DNA of 64,000 nt from Planctomycetota bacterium (GTDB taxonomy: Bacteria; Planctomycetota; J058). A program made the translations under genes and the position numbers. The notes beneath the pieces were generated by a model. That model ran no database searches. It was not told the origin of the DNA and was given only the letters and a program-made list of their open reading frames with translations. Shown one piece after another: positions 38,541-49,292 of this stretch (position 1 is the first letter of the stretch; every line of letters begins with the position of its first letter). The DNA is taken from contig RFHU01000405.1 in NCBI GenBank assembly GCA_003695705.1, forward strand, positions 1 to 64,000, in the 5' to 3' direction.

Positions 38541-38841
38541 TCCAGACCCTCTCCTTCCCTTCCGGGCTCTCCTAAGCACACCGAAGTCCGCTCGGCGGCG
38601 GCCGCGCTTCCTCGGCGGATTCAAGACTTCCGTCGGCCTCGGCCCTTCTCCCCTTCGCCTCCTGAGACCGTCGAGCGACGGAAACGGGGCGCAGGGGCGA
38701 TGTCTTCCGGTGGACGAAACGCAAGTTCGGCCGAGTCGGGGGGGGCGGCGCAGCTTCGGCGGGGAGTCTTTTCTGGGGGGCCGTCTGCCCGGCGAGCGGC
38801 GCGGGCTCGGGCCTGCGCGGCCCGGGGCGGAAGGCGTGGTT

Positions 38842-40896
38842 TCAGGGGGCGCGCCCGGAGGTCGGGGGAGCGTAGCGGCGCGCGGCGAGGTCGTGGACGG
38901 CGCGCAGGACTTCCTCACGCTCCGGAAGGTCGCGGGCGGCCTCGACGCGGGCGGCTTGCTCGAGGAGGGTTTCGCCGGGGCGGCGCGCCAGGCCGTGGCG
39001 CGCGAGGCGGCGGTCCACCGCCAGGTAGCGCTCTCTGAGGGCGACGAGCTCGGCCGACAGGGGGCGCGGGGCCCAGCGCCAGGGGCGTCGGCCGCGCCGG
39101 CCGCGCCGCAGACGGTAGAGGCCGTAAAGGAGGAGGAGGCCAACGAAGGCAGCCACCCGCGCCGAGGAGGAGACCAACCACACGAGCAATTCGCGCAACA
39201 CCCCGCCCAGCGCGCCGAACAAACCGGCCAGGCCCTCGCGCGCGAAGGCGCCGCGCAGGCGGGCCCACCAGCCCGCAAGGGCGTCGAGGAGGGCCTCGCT
39301 CCGCGACGCGGGCACGTTGGGGGGGAGGCCGTCGCCGGGGGTGAACTCGCAGAGGATCCAGCCCGCTTGCGGGTCGTAGGCCTCGGCCCAGGCGTGGGCG
39401 TGCTCGTTGCGCGCGATCCACAGGGTGGCGTCGAGGGGACTGCGTTCGTGGCAGAGGAAGCCGGTGACGTAGCGGGCGCGCACGCCGTAGCGCCGAAGCA
39501 GCAGCACTCCGGCCGACGCGAACAGCTCGCAGTGTCCGTGCCGCTTTTCGAGCAGGAACTGGGCCAAGGGGTCGCGCCCGCGCTCGAAGCGAATGCCCAG
39601 CCGGTAGCGGTAGCGCCTCGCGAACCACGCCTCGATTTTGCGCGCGAGCGCGCGCGGCGGCAGGCCAGGGCGCAGCCCGATGCGTTTGCCCACCGCGTCG
39701 AGGGCTGCGAGCAGTTCGGGCGGGCCCTCGGGCAGGGCGAGCCATTCGGTGCGCTCCGCGTCGGCCCGGGGCGCCGAGGCGCCCAGGAGCACACCGTAGC
39801 CTTTCTCGCTGCTGAAGCCGGTGGCCTTTGCCGTGCCCCCGGGGAGGAGCGCGAGCACCTTGTCGGGGGTCTGGACCGCGGCGGCCTTCAGGGGGAGGAA
39901 CAGGTGCGCGGCGTAGCGCGCCGTGGTGTGCACCACCAGATCAGCCGTTGGGGCGGGAGGCAGCGGGGGGGCACCGGGCAACCGGCACCAGCCGGGCGGC
40001 GCGCCCCGTCCCACGGGGAGCGTCCCCTGCGCGGGACTCTGCCAGCCGCCACCGTCGTAGCGCGCAAACGCGCGCCCGCGTAGGTAGCCCGGCGCCCGGG
40101 AAGCCGTTGCCCGCAGAGCGACGGTTCGGCCGCTGCGCTGCAGGGCACGCTCGATGTCGCCGAGTCGCGCGCGGTCGGAGAAGCCGCCCGGAGAGTTCGG
40201 CAACAGGTCCGCTCGACCGAGCGCGCGGCGGACCATCTCTCGCGCCCGGTCGATGCGCGCGCGGACGAACACGGTGCCCAGGGCGGTTCCCGCGGCGACG
40301 AGGGCCATGGCCGCCGCGGCCGCCGCGCGCGCCGCCCAGGAGCGGCCAGCGGCCGTTCGTTCGAGCGGGAGGTGGAGGCGCAGGCCCACGAGGGCGGCCG
40401 CCGCGTAGACGCCGACCAGGGGCAGGTAGCGCTCGGACCGCACGTCGGCGCCGCAGGTAGCCAGCGCCGCAGCGCTGCAGCCGAAGACGACGGCGAAGCG
40501 ACGCGGATCCCAGCGCGAGTAGAGTTTCCACACCGCCAGCGCGAGGAGGAACAGGCTCGCGTGCCAGGGGAAGTTCAGGCCCAGTCCGCTGCGGCCGGTG
40601 ATCTCCCAGGCCTGGGTCAAGGCCGCGAAGGGAAGCGCGAACAGGCCCAGGCCGATGACTCCGGCCGGGAGCAGGGGGCCGGGGGAGCCGGGGCGGGGCT
40701 GCGGCACCCGCCGCCATACCCACCAGCGCGCCAGCAAGGGGTGCAGGGCGGTCGCTCCCAACACCGGCGCCAGGAGCGGCCAGGCCTCACCACGGGCGGC
40801 CCAGCCGAGCGCCAGCGCTCCCGCGACCAAGAGCGCGTAACTTGGCAGGTCGTCGGCGCGCGCGCCGGAGGCAGACGCCGCGGCGGCCCGCGTCAC
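38842..40896 (-). CDS. Transglutaminase-like domain membrane protein (GTG start)
   Basis: Multi-TM N-terminus; catalytic-type 'KRHGHCELFASAGVLLLRRYGVRARYVTGF' and 'NEHAHAWAEAYDPQAGWILCEFTPG'. Confidence 0.88.
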   Translation of the reverse strand: MTRAAAASASGARADDLPSYALLVAGALALGWAARGEAWPLLAPVLGATALHPLLARWWVWRRVPQPRPGSPGPLLPAGVIGLGLFALPFAALTQAWEITGRSGLGLNFPWHASLFLLALAVWKLYSRWDPRRFAVVFGCSAAALATCGADVRSERYLPLVGVYAAAALVGLRLHLPLERTAAGRSWAARAAAAAAMALVAAGTALGTVFVRARIDRAREMVRRALGRADLLPNSPGGFSDRARLGDIERALQRSGRTVALRATASRAPGYLRGRAFARYDGGGWQSPAQGTLPVGRGAPPGWCRLPGAPPLPPAPTADLVVHTTARYAAHLFLPLKAAAVQTPDKVLALLPGGTAKATGFSSEKGYGVLLGASAPRADAERTEWLALPEGPPELLAALDAVGKRIGLRPGLPPRALARKIEAWFARRYRYRLGIRFERGRDPLAQFLLEKRHGHCELFASAGVLLLRRYGVRARYVTGFLCHERSPLDATLWIARNEHAHAWAEAYDPQAGWILCEFTPGDGLPPNVPASRSEALLDALAGWWARLRGAFAREGLAGLFGALGGVLRELLVWLVSSSARVAAFVGLLLLYGLYRLRRGRRGRRPWRWAPRPLSAELVALRERYLAVDRRLARHGLARRPGETLLEQAARVEAARDLPEREEVLRAVHDLAARRYAPPTSGRAP

Positions 40897-42293
40897 CAGG
40901 CCTCGATCCCCGCCTCGACCTCGGCGGGGGTGTAGCAGGCAATGGGCTCGCCCGCGACGGGCACGTGGGGCGGCAGCCGGGTGGGCCCGTCGCGGACCAC
41001 GGCCACCTTGAGCGCCACTCCGTGGTCGGCCAGGGCTTGGACGAAGCGCCGGCGGTCTTCGTCCCAGTCGAGGAGGATCAGGACCGCGGTGGCGATGCGG
41101 TCGACCTCGCGGAACAGGGACGGCGCCAGGGTGGCGAAGGGGTTCTGGGGACAGGGTTCCACGCAGGCGAGCAGGTCGAGGACCTTCTCGAGGGAGGCCA
41201 GGCTGCGTCCGGCCATCAGGTGGTAGAGGTCGGGGCCTGCGGCGAAGAGGTCGATGATGTATTCGCGGCGGCTGAGGACGTCGGCCACCGCGGCCCCGAG
41301 GGAGACGGCCGCCTCGAAGGAGGTCTCGCCGCGCGGTTGCCCGGCCGCGTAGGTGTCGAGGACGAGCGCGATGCGGGTGAGGTATTCCTGTTGGTATTCG
41401 CGCACCACGGGAGCGCCGACGCGTGCCCACGCCCGCTGGTCGAGGTCGCGCAGGCGGTCTCCGCTGCGGTACTCGCGGTTGCCTATGAATTCTTCGGACT
41501 CCCCGACGCGGCTCACCAGGGCCAGGCCCCCCGGCTGGTGGCGGCGTCCCACGGGCAGGTCGACCCCGGCCATGGGGCGGAAGCGGGGGGTGACGAGGAC
41601 CTGCACCGGGTCGCGCTGGCGGCGGGCGCAACGCACGAGGCCGAAAGGGAACGCCGTGCGGAGCTCCGCCCCCCAGACCTCGTAGGCGCCCCGGCGCGGG
41701 AAAGAGAGCCAGTGGCGCAGGGTCGCCTCCTCGCCGGGCGCGAGCTCGGCCAGCGCCTCGCGGCGCGCTCCGAGTTGGACGCGGTGGGCGTTCCTGGGGG
41801 GGATCCACTCTCCGGCCTCGAGGTCGAAGCCGGGCAACCAGCCCTCGTTGCGCACGCGGACGCGGACCTCCACCTGCGCTCCGGCCGCGACTCGCTCGGG
41901 AAAGCGCCGCTCCAGCCGGACCCGCGGTCGCGAGAGCCAGCCGAGCGCCAGCGATCCCCAGAACAGGGTCCACAGGAAGACGACGAAGGCGTAGAGGGGG
42001 AAGCCGCCGTGCAGGTAGGCCAGGGCCACCAGCGTCGCCACGCTCGCGACCCCCAAGAGCGCCCGGCCGGCATCCGTCAGCCCTCCCCGCCACAGGGCCC
42101 AGAGGCGAGGGAAGGAGGAGGGCTGCTCCGGCGAGGGATACCAGGCTGCTTCCAGGCGTTCGAGCCAGCGCACCCGGGCATCGTAGCCGGCAAGGCGCGC
42201 CCAACCGTGCCTCCCCGGCGGCGCCGCAACGGCGGCGCAGGAGAGCCTGCCCCGGCCCCCGGATCGGGCCTCCCCCGCGCCAAGCCTGGACAA
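40893..42293 (-). CDS. DUF58 domain protein (start may be internal)
   Basis: 'NREYRSGDRLRDLDQRAWARVGAPVVREYQQEYLTRIALVLDTYA'; 4-bp overlap with transglutaminase-like gene. Confidence 0.85.
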   Translation of the reverse strand: MSRLGAGEARSGGRGRLSCAAVAAPPGRHGWARLAGYDARVRWLERLEAAWYPSPEQPSSFPRLWALWRGGLTDAGRALLGVASVATLVALAYLHGGFPLYAFVVFLWTLFWGSLALGWLSRPRVRLERRFPERVAAGAQVEVRVRVRNEGWLPGFDLEAGEWIPPRNAHRVQLGARREALAELAPGEEATLRHWLSFPRRGAYEVWGAELRTAFPFGLVRCARRQRDPVQVLVTPRFRPMAGVDLPVGRRHQPGGLALVSRVGESEEFIGNREYRSGDRLRDLDQRAWARVGAPVVREYQQEYLTRIALVLDTYAAGQPRGETSFEAAVSLGAAVADVLSRREYIIDLFAAGPDLYHLMAGRSLASLEKVLDLLACVEPCPQNPFATLAPSLFREVDRIATAVLILLDWDEDRRRFVQALADHGVALKVAVVRDGPTRLPPHVPVAGEPIACYTPAEVEAGIEAW

Positions 42294-42364
42294 AGCGCCT
42301 GCGCGCGTTCACCCTGAAGTCCGGAAACGACGTCAGCGGAAGTGGGGAAGGAAACGGAAGCCCC

Positions 42365-43171
42365 GTGGAGTGGGCCGCCCTCCTCGTTCTGCTCTTCTGC
42401 TCCGACGTGGTCGAGGTCGTCCCCGCCGCGGAGCGCCCTTCCAAGCACCTGCTCTTCCTGGTGGACACCTCGGGGAGCATGGAGGGAGACAAGTTCGCCA
42501 GCGCTTGCCAGGCCGTGGTGGACATCGCCGCCCAGCCGGTCGACGCCATGGAGATCGCCATCCTCGCCTTCGACGACGAGGTTGCACGCTGGCCGGGCCT
42601 TCCCGCGTCCGGCGGTCCCCCTCCGCGCTTCCAGGCCACGGTGCCTCCCCGGGCGCTGCCCCGCGCCCCCGCCCGTCGCGTGCCGCCCGGTTGGGCTGCC
42701 CTGCCCTCGCGCGAGGCGGTCCGGCACGCTTCGGCCTGGCTGGCGCGGCGGCCCCCCGAGGGAGGCACCCGGATCATTCCCGCCCTTCGCGCCGCCCTCG
42801 CCGAACCGCGCAAGGAACTGACCGTCGTGCTGGTGAGCGACGGGCAGTTCTACCAAGAGCGCGGCGAGGCGATCCTCGCCGCGCTCGAGGAGGCGCAGCG
42901 TGCGCGCGAGGCCAAGGGTCTGGGCCGGGCCCTCCTGCTCGTGTTCGCCGTCGGCGAGCCGGCCGCCCTCTTGGAGGACCTCGGCCGCCTCGGCCGCGGC
43001 GGTACCTACCGGCGCGCCAGAGCCGAAGACGCCGCCGACGAAGGAGCGCCGCCCCAGACCGCGCCCTCCAAGCCGAAGCGGCGCTCTTCGTCCCGCCCGG
43101 GGACCCCGGGCGGCGCACCGCCGCCGGCGGGTCCCTTCCGCAGCGCCCCGCCCGCGCCGGCCCCTCGCTGA
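42365..43171 (+). CDS. von Willebrand factor type A domain protein (GTG start)
   Basis: MIDAS motif 'HLLFLVDTSGSMEGDKFASACQAVVDIAA', later 'LTVVLVSDGQFY'. Confidence 0.82.
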   Translation: MEWAALLVLLFCSDVVEVVPAAERPSKHLLFLVDTSGSMEGDKFASACQAVVDIAAQPVDAMEIAILAFDDEVARWPGLPASGGPPPRFQATVPPRALPRAPARRVPPGWAALPSREAVRHASAWLARRPPEGGTRIIPALRAALAEPRKELTVVLVSDGQFYQERGEAILAALEEAQRAREAKGLGRALLLVFAVGEPAALLEDLGRLGRGGTYRRARAEDAADEGAPPQTAPSKPKRRSSSRPGTPGGAPPPAGPFRSAPPAPAPR

Positions 43172-43357
43172 GCGGACGCCCCAACTCGGTCCGGAAGACC
43201 CCGGCTCCACCGAACCGGACCCGGCTCGTTCCACGAGCGTCTCCCAAGTCCTCACCCTACGCAGGACGGTGGAGGTCGCGGGCCACGTCGACTCCCGCAC
43301 CCTTTCCTGCGCGAGGGGCGCCGGCGGGAGGCGCCTCGACCGTGCTATCCTCCAGCC

Positions 43358-45571
43358 ATGCCGCAGCGAGAGGAGGCGCATCTCTTCGGGGAGACCGCCC
43401 TCGCCCAGGGCTTCGTGACCCCAGAACAGCTCGAGGCCGCCCTCGCGCAGCAACGCACCCGCGGCGGCGGGCTTCCCCTGGGCGCCATCATGGTGAACAT
43501 GGGCCTGTTGACCCTTCCCGAGGCCACGGCCATCGAGAAGCTCAACGCGGCCCTCCGCGCCCGCGATGCCGCAGAGGCCGAGGAGGAGGACGAGGAACCA
43601 CCGCTCACCGGGAAGGTCCTCGGCGGTTGTTTGCTCCTCGAGCGCCTCGCCGTGGGAAGCATGGGGAGCACCTACCGGGCGCACCATCTGCGCCTCGACC
43701 GCGACGTGGTCGTCAAGGTGCTGCACCGCAGGCTGATCGCCGTCGAAGGGAACCTCGAGCGATTCGCTCGCGAGGCCCGCGCCGCAGCAGCCCTCGACCA
43801 CCCCGCCGTGGTCGCGGTCTACGACTTCGACATCCAGGACGAGATCCCTTTCATCGTCATGCAGTACGTCCGCGGACAGGATCTGCGGCAGGTCCTCGAG
43901 GCGCGCGGCGCGCTCGGCGCGCGGCGCGCCCTCTGGGTCGGGGCTCGCGTGCTCGAAGGGTTGCGGCACGCCCACGCCCACGGGATCGTGCACCGGGACA
44001 TCAAGCCGGCGAACCTGCTGATTACGCCCGAGCCCCGCGTCAAGATCGCGGACTTCGGCCTCGTGCGCATCCTCTCGCGTCCCACGGGGGAGGAACTTTC
44101 CTCCTTCGGCGAGATCGTAGGGACTCCGCAGTACATGTCGCCCGAGCAAGCCATGGGCGACGACTTCGACCACCGGGCCGACCTCTACGCGCTGGGCATT
44201 ACCCTCTTCGAACTCATCGCCGGTCGCCCTCCCTTCACGGGGAACTCCACCATCGAGGTGCTCGAGAAGCACATCACCGAACCCCTTCCGCCGCTTTCGC
44301 GCTTCGCCCCCACCTCCAGCCCGGAGCTCGACGCCCTGTTCGCTCGCCTGTGCGCCAAGGATCCCGGAGACCGCTTCGCCGACGCGGGTGTGGCGCTGGA
44401 GGCGGTTCAGGCCCTTCGCTTTGCCAGCGACGGGAGCACGCGGCGCCTGGAGCGCATTGGCCCCGACGATCCCTCGCGAAGCGAGAGCACGCCGCCCATC
44501 GTCAGCGAACGGGCCCTCGAAGAGCTCAAGGCGCGCTTGCGCCGCTCCCGCAGCTTCGTGGCCTTCGAGGCCGAGGAGGAGGAGCTTCCCTCCGAAGTCG
44601 TGGACGCTTCCTTCTCCGCCGTGGCGGTCGTTCCTCACGACGTCCTCGCGGAGTCCCGCGCGCGGTTGGAGCGCGCTCTCGAGGACCCTGCGCGGCGCGT
44701 CCCGCGGCTCATGCAGCGGATGCTGCGCGAAGGCCGTCCGGACGAACTCCTCGCGCTCGGACCGGAATTCGAGCGCGCGCTCCCCGACTCGGCGGCGGTG
44801 GCCTTCTACTTGGGACGAGCTCACGACGACGAGGGACAGCTCGAGGAGGCCCGCGCGAAGTTCGCCTTGGCGGCGGCCCTCTCCCCCGACCACCTGCAGG
44901 CGCGCTTGCATCTCGCGCGTGTCCTCGTGGCCATGGGTCGCATCGGGCAAGCCGTCGACGCGTTGCGGGAGGCGACCCACTGGCATCCGAGCTCTGTGCA
45001 GGCAATGGTCCGCCTCGCCGAGGTCCTCTACGTGGTCCAGGGCGACCGCGAGGCCGCGGTCGAGGCCTACGAGAAAGCCATCGAGCTGGCACCCAGCCGC
45101 TGGCAACTCCGTCAGCAGCTCGCTTGGGTCCTCTACGAACTGGGACGCCTCGACGACGCCGAGGCCGTGCTCGAGGAAGTCGTGGCCTGGCGGGAAGGCG
45201 ATGCCGAGCCGGCCCAGAAACTCCTTGCGCGGGTTCGCCGCAAGCGCGCTCGCCTCGGCGCGCAGCGCGAGGAATCGGACCGGCGAGGGCCGGGAGGCAA
45301 GTCCAGCGCCCACCTGGCCGCGGTGCGCCTGGCGACCGCGAGCCGCAAGTGGGCGCGCGTTCTGGAGGCCGCCGAGGCCGGCCTCGCCCGCGCTCCGAGG
45401 TCCGTCGAGCTCCTCTTGGCCAAGGCGAGGGCCTTGCGGGAGCTGGGGCGCTTCTCCGACGCCGTCGAAGCCTACGCCGTGGCCCTCGGCCTCGACCCCG
45501 ATTCCGAGGAGGCCCAAGAGGGCCTCCTCGCGGCCCAGGCGGAGCGCAAGGCGCGCCGCGCACGCTCGTGA
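43358..45571 (+). CDS. Serine/threonine protein kinase with C-terminal TPR repeats
   Basis: '[26 protein letters not shown]', '[33 protein letters not shown]'; TPR-like '[31 protein letters not shown]' etc. Confidence 0.92.
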   Translation: MPQREEAHLFGETALAQGFVTPEQLEAALAQQRTRGGGLPLGAIMVNMGLLTLPEATAIEKLNAALRARDAAEAEEEDEEPPLTGKVLGGCLLLERLAVGSMGSTYRAHHLRLDRDVVVKVLHRRLIAVEGNLERFAREARAAAALDHPAVVAVYDFDIQDEIPFIVMQYVRGQDLRQVLEARGALGARRALWVGARVLEGLRHAHAHGIVHRDIKPANLLITPEPRVKIADFGLVRILSRPTGEELSSFGEIVGTPQYMSPEQAMGDDFDHRADLYALGITLFELIAGRPPFTGNSTIEVLEKHITEPLPPLSRFAPTSSPELDALFARLCAKDPGDRFADAGVALEAVQALRFASDGSTRRLERIGPDDPSRSESTPPIVSERALEELKARLRRSRSFVAFEAEEEELPSEVVDASFSAVAVVPHDVLAESRARLERALEDPARRVPRLMQRMLREGRPDELLALGPEFERALPDSAAVAFYLGRAHDDEGQLEEARAKFALAAALSPDHLQARLHLARVLVAMGRIGQAVDALREATHWHPSSVQAMVRLAEVLYVVQGDREAAVEAYEKAIELAPSRWQLRQQLAWVLYELGRLDDAEAVLEEVVAWREGDAEPAQKLLARVRRKRARLGAQREESDRRGPGGKSSAHLAAVRLATASRKWARVLEAAEAGLARAPRSVELLLAKARALRELGRFSDAVEAYAVALGLDPDSEEAQEGLLAAQAERKARRARS

Positions 45572-46884
45572 CCGCCTCCGCGCCACGGTTCGAAACCAGC
45601 GCACGACCGCTCGCAGAGGACCTGGCGACCGCGGGCGGAGACTCGGCCGCGGCCCCCGCACTGCCCGCACACGAGCGCCTTCGCGTGGCGCGGGTCATCG
45701 CCCGCTTGAACATCGGCGGTCCCGCCCGACACTGCGCCCTCCTCGGCAACGGTTTCGCTCGCCGGGGCGCCGAGACCGTGCTCTACACGGGCAGGCCGGG
45801 GCCGGGAGAGCGCGAGCTCCCCGTTGCGCCCAAGGCGGGCTTCCGCATCGAGCGGGTCCCCGGCCTCGGTCCGGCCCCCGCCCCCTTCGACGATCTGCGC
45901 GCCCTCCTCCACCTGGCGCGCGCCTTCCGCCGCCAACGGCCGCACGTCGTCCACACCCACACCGCCAAGGCCGGAGCTCTCGGTCGCCTCGCCGCTCGTC
46001 TGGCCGGCGTGCCCGTGGTCCTGCACACCTTCCACGGGCACGTCCTCGAGGGCTACTTCGGGCCCTTGGCCAGCGCAGCCGCACGCGCTGCGGAGCGTGC
46101 GCTGGCCCGTACCAGCCAGCGGCTGCTGACCCTCTCCCCGCGCCTGCGCGACGAACTCGTCCTGCGCTTGCGCGTGGCACCCCCCGAGCGCTTCGAGGTC
46201 GTGCCCCTCGGTCGCGAACTCGACGAACTCCGCGCCCTCGACCGCAGGCCGGCCGCGGCGCCCCTGCGCGCGGCGCTCGGCCTCCCCCCCCACGCCTTCG
46301 TCGTGGGCTACGTCGGTCGCCTGGCCCCCGTAAAGCGCGTCCCCCTCTTGGTGGAGGCCTTCGCGCGCCTCGCGGCGCGCCGGCCCGAGGCGCACTTGCT
46401 CGTGGTGGGCGACGGCGGGGAGCGCGCCCGTGTCGAGGCCGCCGTCGACGCCCACGGCCTGCGCGGTCGCGTCCTGCTCCTCGGCTGGCGCGAAGACCTC
46501 CCCGCGGTGTACCGGGCCATCGACGTCCTGGCCTTGGCCAGCCGCAACGAGGGGACGCCTCTCTCGGTCATCGAGGCCTTCGCCGCGGGCGTGCCCGCGG
46601 TCGCACCCCGCGTTGGGGGGCTGGCGGACATGTTCTCCGCGCAGGCGCCGAGCGGCCTCGACCTCCCGGCGCCGGTCGAGGCTTGCGCCGAAGGGGCCCT
46701 CGTGCCGGAGGGCGACGTCTCCGCCTTGGCCCTCGCCTTGGAAGGCCTGGCCGGGTCTCCCGGCGCGCTCGCCGCTTGCGGGGAAGCCGCCCGCCGTGCC
46801 AGTGGGCGCTGGAGCGCCGAGCGCCTCCTCGACGCCCTCTGGGCCCTCTACCACCGCCTGCTGGCCGAGGTCGGGTCGCGATGA
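45568..46884 (+). CDS. Glycosyltransferase family 4-type (GTG start)
   Basis: '[36 protein letters not shown]', '[34 protein letters not shown]', '[31 protein letters not shown]'. Confidence 0.92.
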   Translation: MTASAPRFETSARPLAEDLATAGGDSAAAPALPAHERLRVARVIARLNIGGPARHCALLGNGFARRGAETVLYTGRPGPGERELPVAPKAGFRIERVPGLGPAPAPFDDLRALLHLARAFRRQRPHVVHTHTAKAGALGRLAARLAGVPVVLHTFHGHVLEGYFGPLASAAARAAERALARTSQRLLTLSPRLRDELVLRLRVAPPERFEVVPLGRELDELRALDRRPAAAPLRAALGLPPHAFVVGYVGRLAPVKRVPLLVEAFARLAARRPEAHLLVVGDGGERARVEAAVDAHGLRGRVLLLGWREDLPAVYRAIDVLALASRNEGTPLSVIEAFAAGVPAVAPRVGGLADMFSAQAPSGLDLPAPVEACAEGALVPEGDVSALALALEGLAGSPGALAACGEAARRASGRWSAERLLDALWALYHRLLAEVGSR

Positions 46885-48629
46885 ACGGACTGCCGCCGGG
46901 GGTCCGCGCCGAGCACGTGCTCGCCTTCGTAGCCGCCCTCGTCGCCTGCGCAGGCGGCGCCCACCTGGCTGCCGGTGCCGCGCGCCGCCTGGGCTTCGTC
47001 GCCACGCCGCGCGCCGACCGCTGGAGCCGAGGCGCGGTCCCCCTCGGCGGGGGGGTGGCCGTGGTCGCCGTCCTGTCCGGAGGCCTGTGGTTCGGGTCGC
47101 CCGATCTCTTGGTGGCGGTGGCCGCCGTCTTCCTCCTGGGCCTCGTGGATGACCTGCGCGGGGTGTCTCCGCCCGCCAAGCTCGTGGTGCAGACCTTGGC
47201 CGCGTGCTGGATGGTCGCCGCTCCGCTGACCGACGGCGGGCCCAGCCTCTTGTTCCGGGCTCCGAACGCCCTCGCGCTCCCGCTGACCATCGTGTGGTAC
47301 GTGGGCGTCTGCAACGCGGTGAACCTACTCGACAACATGGACGGCAGCGCCGCGGGCGTGGTGGCGGTCGCGACGGCCTTCGTCTACGTGCTGGCGGTGG
47401 GGGGGCTTTCGCCCGACCCCCGCCTGGCCACCGCGGCGGCGGTCCTCGCCGGCGCCTGCCTCGGCTTCCTCAGCGCCAACTTTCCCCCCGCCCGCGTGTT
47501 CCTCGGCGACGCCGGGAGCCTGCCCCTCGGCTTCGCCCTCGCCGGCCTCGCCATCTCCCTCCCCCGCGGAGGAGGCGGCCTGCGGGAACTGGCCATTCCG
47601 GCCTTCCTCCTCGGAACCCCCATCTTCGACACGGCCTTGGTCTGGTTCGGACGGCGCGCTGCCCGCCGCCCCTTCCTCGCGGGAGGTACCGACCACACGA
47701 CCCACCGCCTCGTCGCCCTCGGACTCTCCGAGCGCCGCACCTTGGTGGTCCTCTACGGCGCAACGGCGGCCCTGGGCGGCGTCGCCCTGGCCATCGCCCG
47801 GGGCGGCCTCGGCACGGCGGTCATCACGGCCCTTGCCGGCGGCGCTGCCCTCGTCCTGGGAGGGCTCCTCTTGGGGGAGGCCCGCGTCTACCCCGCTGCG
47901 CAGGACTCGCTCTCCGCTCGCTCGGCCGGGCGCTGGCGCCCCCTCCTCTACTCCGTCGAATTGCTCGTCGACGTCGGCCTCCTCAGCGCCGCATGGCTGG
48001 GCGCCTACGCCCTCCGCTTCGACGGGGAGGACCTCGCCTTCTACCTGCGCGCGAGCGCGCTCCCCGCCCTGCCGGTGGTCATCGGCGCCAAGGTCCTCTC
48101 GCTGTTCGCCTTCCGCCTCTACCGCGGCGTGTGGAAGAACATCGCCGGGCGGGACCTCTTCGCCATCGGCAAGGCGGTCAGCCTGGCCAGTCTCATCATC
48201 GTGGTCGCCGCCACGGGCTTGCAGCGCTTCGAACACTACTCCCGCGGCGTCGTGGTCATCGACTGGCTGCTCTCCCTGGGGGCCGTCGCCTTCAGCCGTT
48301 CGGCGCTCCGCCTCGGTCGGGACGCCCTGTCCGGCCTCGCCGACCGCCCCCGGCGGGCGGTCCTGCTCGGCCCCAGAGGGCTCCTTCCCCTCCTCGAGCG
48401 CGACCTCGATGGCCTCGAGCTCGTCGGAACCATCGGGGGGAGCGGCTTCGAGGGCGCCGACTCCTCGGAGTCGCCCGACCTCGCGGACGGGGCCGGACTG
48501 GTCGAGCAGGCCCGCGCCGCCGAGGCGGAGGTGGTCCTCGTGGGCCTGCCCCTCGCTCCGAACGACCCGCGCCTCGGGGCCCTGGGGCGGGCCTTCGAGC
48601 TGCGCTGGGTGCGGGCGAGCACCCACTGA
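46881..48629 (+). CDS. WecA/MraY-like undecaprenyl-phosphate sugar-1-P transferase fused to CapD/FlaA1-like membrane domain
   Basis: 'LGLVDDLRGVSPPAKLVVQ', 'NAVNLLDNMDGSAAGV', 'VFLGDAGSLPLGFALAG'; then 'LLVDVGLLSAAWLGAYALRFDG...LFAFRLYRGVWKNIAGRDL'. Confidence 0.85.
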   Translation: MNGLPPGVRAEHVLAFVAALVACAGGAHLAAGAARRLGFVATPRADRWSRGAVPLGGGVAVVAVLSGGLWFGSPDLLVAVAAVFLLGLVDDLRGVSPPAKLVVQTLAACWMVAAPLTDGGPSLLFRAPNALALPLTIVWYVGVCNAVNLLDNMDGSAAGVVAVATAFVYVLAVGGLSPDPRLATAAAVLAGACLGFLSANFPPARVFLGDAGSLPLGFALAGLAISLPRGGGGLRELAIPAFLLGTPIFDTALVWFGRRAARRPFLAGGTDHTTHRLVALGLSERRTLVVLYGATAALGGVALAIARGGLGTAVITALAGGAALVLGGLLLGEARVYPAAQDSLSARSAGRWRPLLYSVELLVDVGLLSAAWLGAYALRFDGEDLAFYLRASALPALPVVIGAKVLSLFAFRLYRGVWKNIAGRDLFAIGKAVSLASLIIVVAATGLQRFEHYSRGVVVIDWLLSLGAVAFSRSALRLGRDALSGLADRPRRAVLLGPRGLLPLLERDLDGLELVGTIGGSGFEGADSSESPDLADGAGLVEQARAAEAEVVLVGLPLAPNDPRLGALGRAFELRWVRASTH

Positions 48630-48719
48630 CGAGGCAACCCATGCTGGTCCAGGCGGTTAGGAAACCGCAATCCCTCCTCTGGGCTCGCGCGTAGCAAGGG
48701 GCAGGGGAAGACGCAGCGC

Positions 48720-49292
48720 GTGCCCGCGACCCTGGACGAACGGGAGTTGGTGCGACGAAGCCTCGCGGGAGACCGAGAGGCCTTCCGGATCATCGTGCTC
48801 CGGCACCAGCGCGAGCTGGCGAACACCATCTACCGCCTGACCGGGGACCGGAGCGCCACCGAGGACCTCGTGCAAGAGACCTTCCTGCGCGCCTACCGCG
48901 CCCTCGACCGCTTCGACCCCCGCTACCGCCTTGCCACGTGGCTGCGGAGCATTGCGCTCAACGTGACCCGCGACCGGGGACGGCGCGAGCGGGTGCGCAG
49001 CGAGCACCTTCCCCGGCTGCAGGCCCGGGCCGCGGCGGAGCGGTGCGAGCCCCCGCCGCCGCCCGAGGCCGCTGCCCGCAAGGAAGTCCTGGGCGCCGTT
49101 CTCGATGCCTTGGCCCACCTCACTCCCGAACAGCGAGAGGCCGTCGTGCTCTCGGTGTTCGACGGCCTCACCCAGCGCGAGGTGGCCGAGGTGCTCGGCG
49201 CGCCGCTCGGCACCGTCAAGACCCGCCTCCGCTCCGCCTACCGCAGACTCCGCGACCTCGTTGCCCCCCTCCGTCCTGGAGGCGCCCCATGA
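48720..49292 (+). CDS. RNA polymerase ECF-type sigma-70 factor (GTG start)
   Basis: Region 2 'DRSATEDLVQETFLRAYRALDRFDPRYRLATWLRSIALN', region 4 'LTPEQREAVVLSVFDGLTQREVAEVLGAPLGTVKTRLRSAYRRLR'. Confidence 0.92.
   Translation: MPATLDERELVRRSLAGDREAFRIIVLRHQRELANTIYRLTGDRSATEDLVQETFLRAYRALDRFDPRYRLATWLRSIALNVTRDRGRRERVRSEHLPRLQARAAAERCEPPPPPEAAARKEVLGAVLDALAHLTPEQREAVVLSVFDGLTQREVAEVLGAPLGTVKTRLRSAYRRLRDLVAPLRPGGAP

Noticed and set aside
42370-45567. Plus-strand upstream extension of the glycosyltransferase ORF (1504-aa ORF 42370..46884)
   Set aside because: Overlaps the vWA and kinase genes in another frame; a GTG at 45568 overlapping the kinase stop gives a normal GT4 protein.
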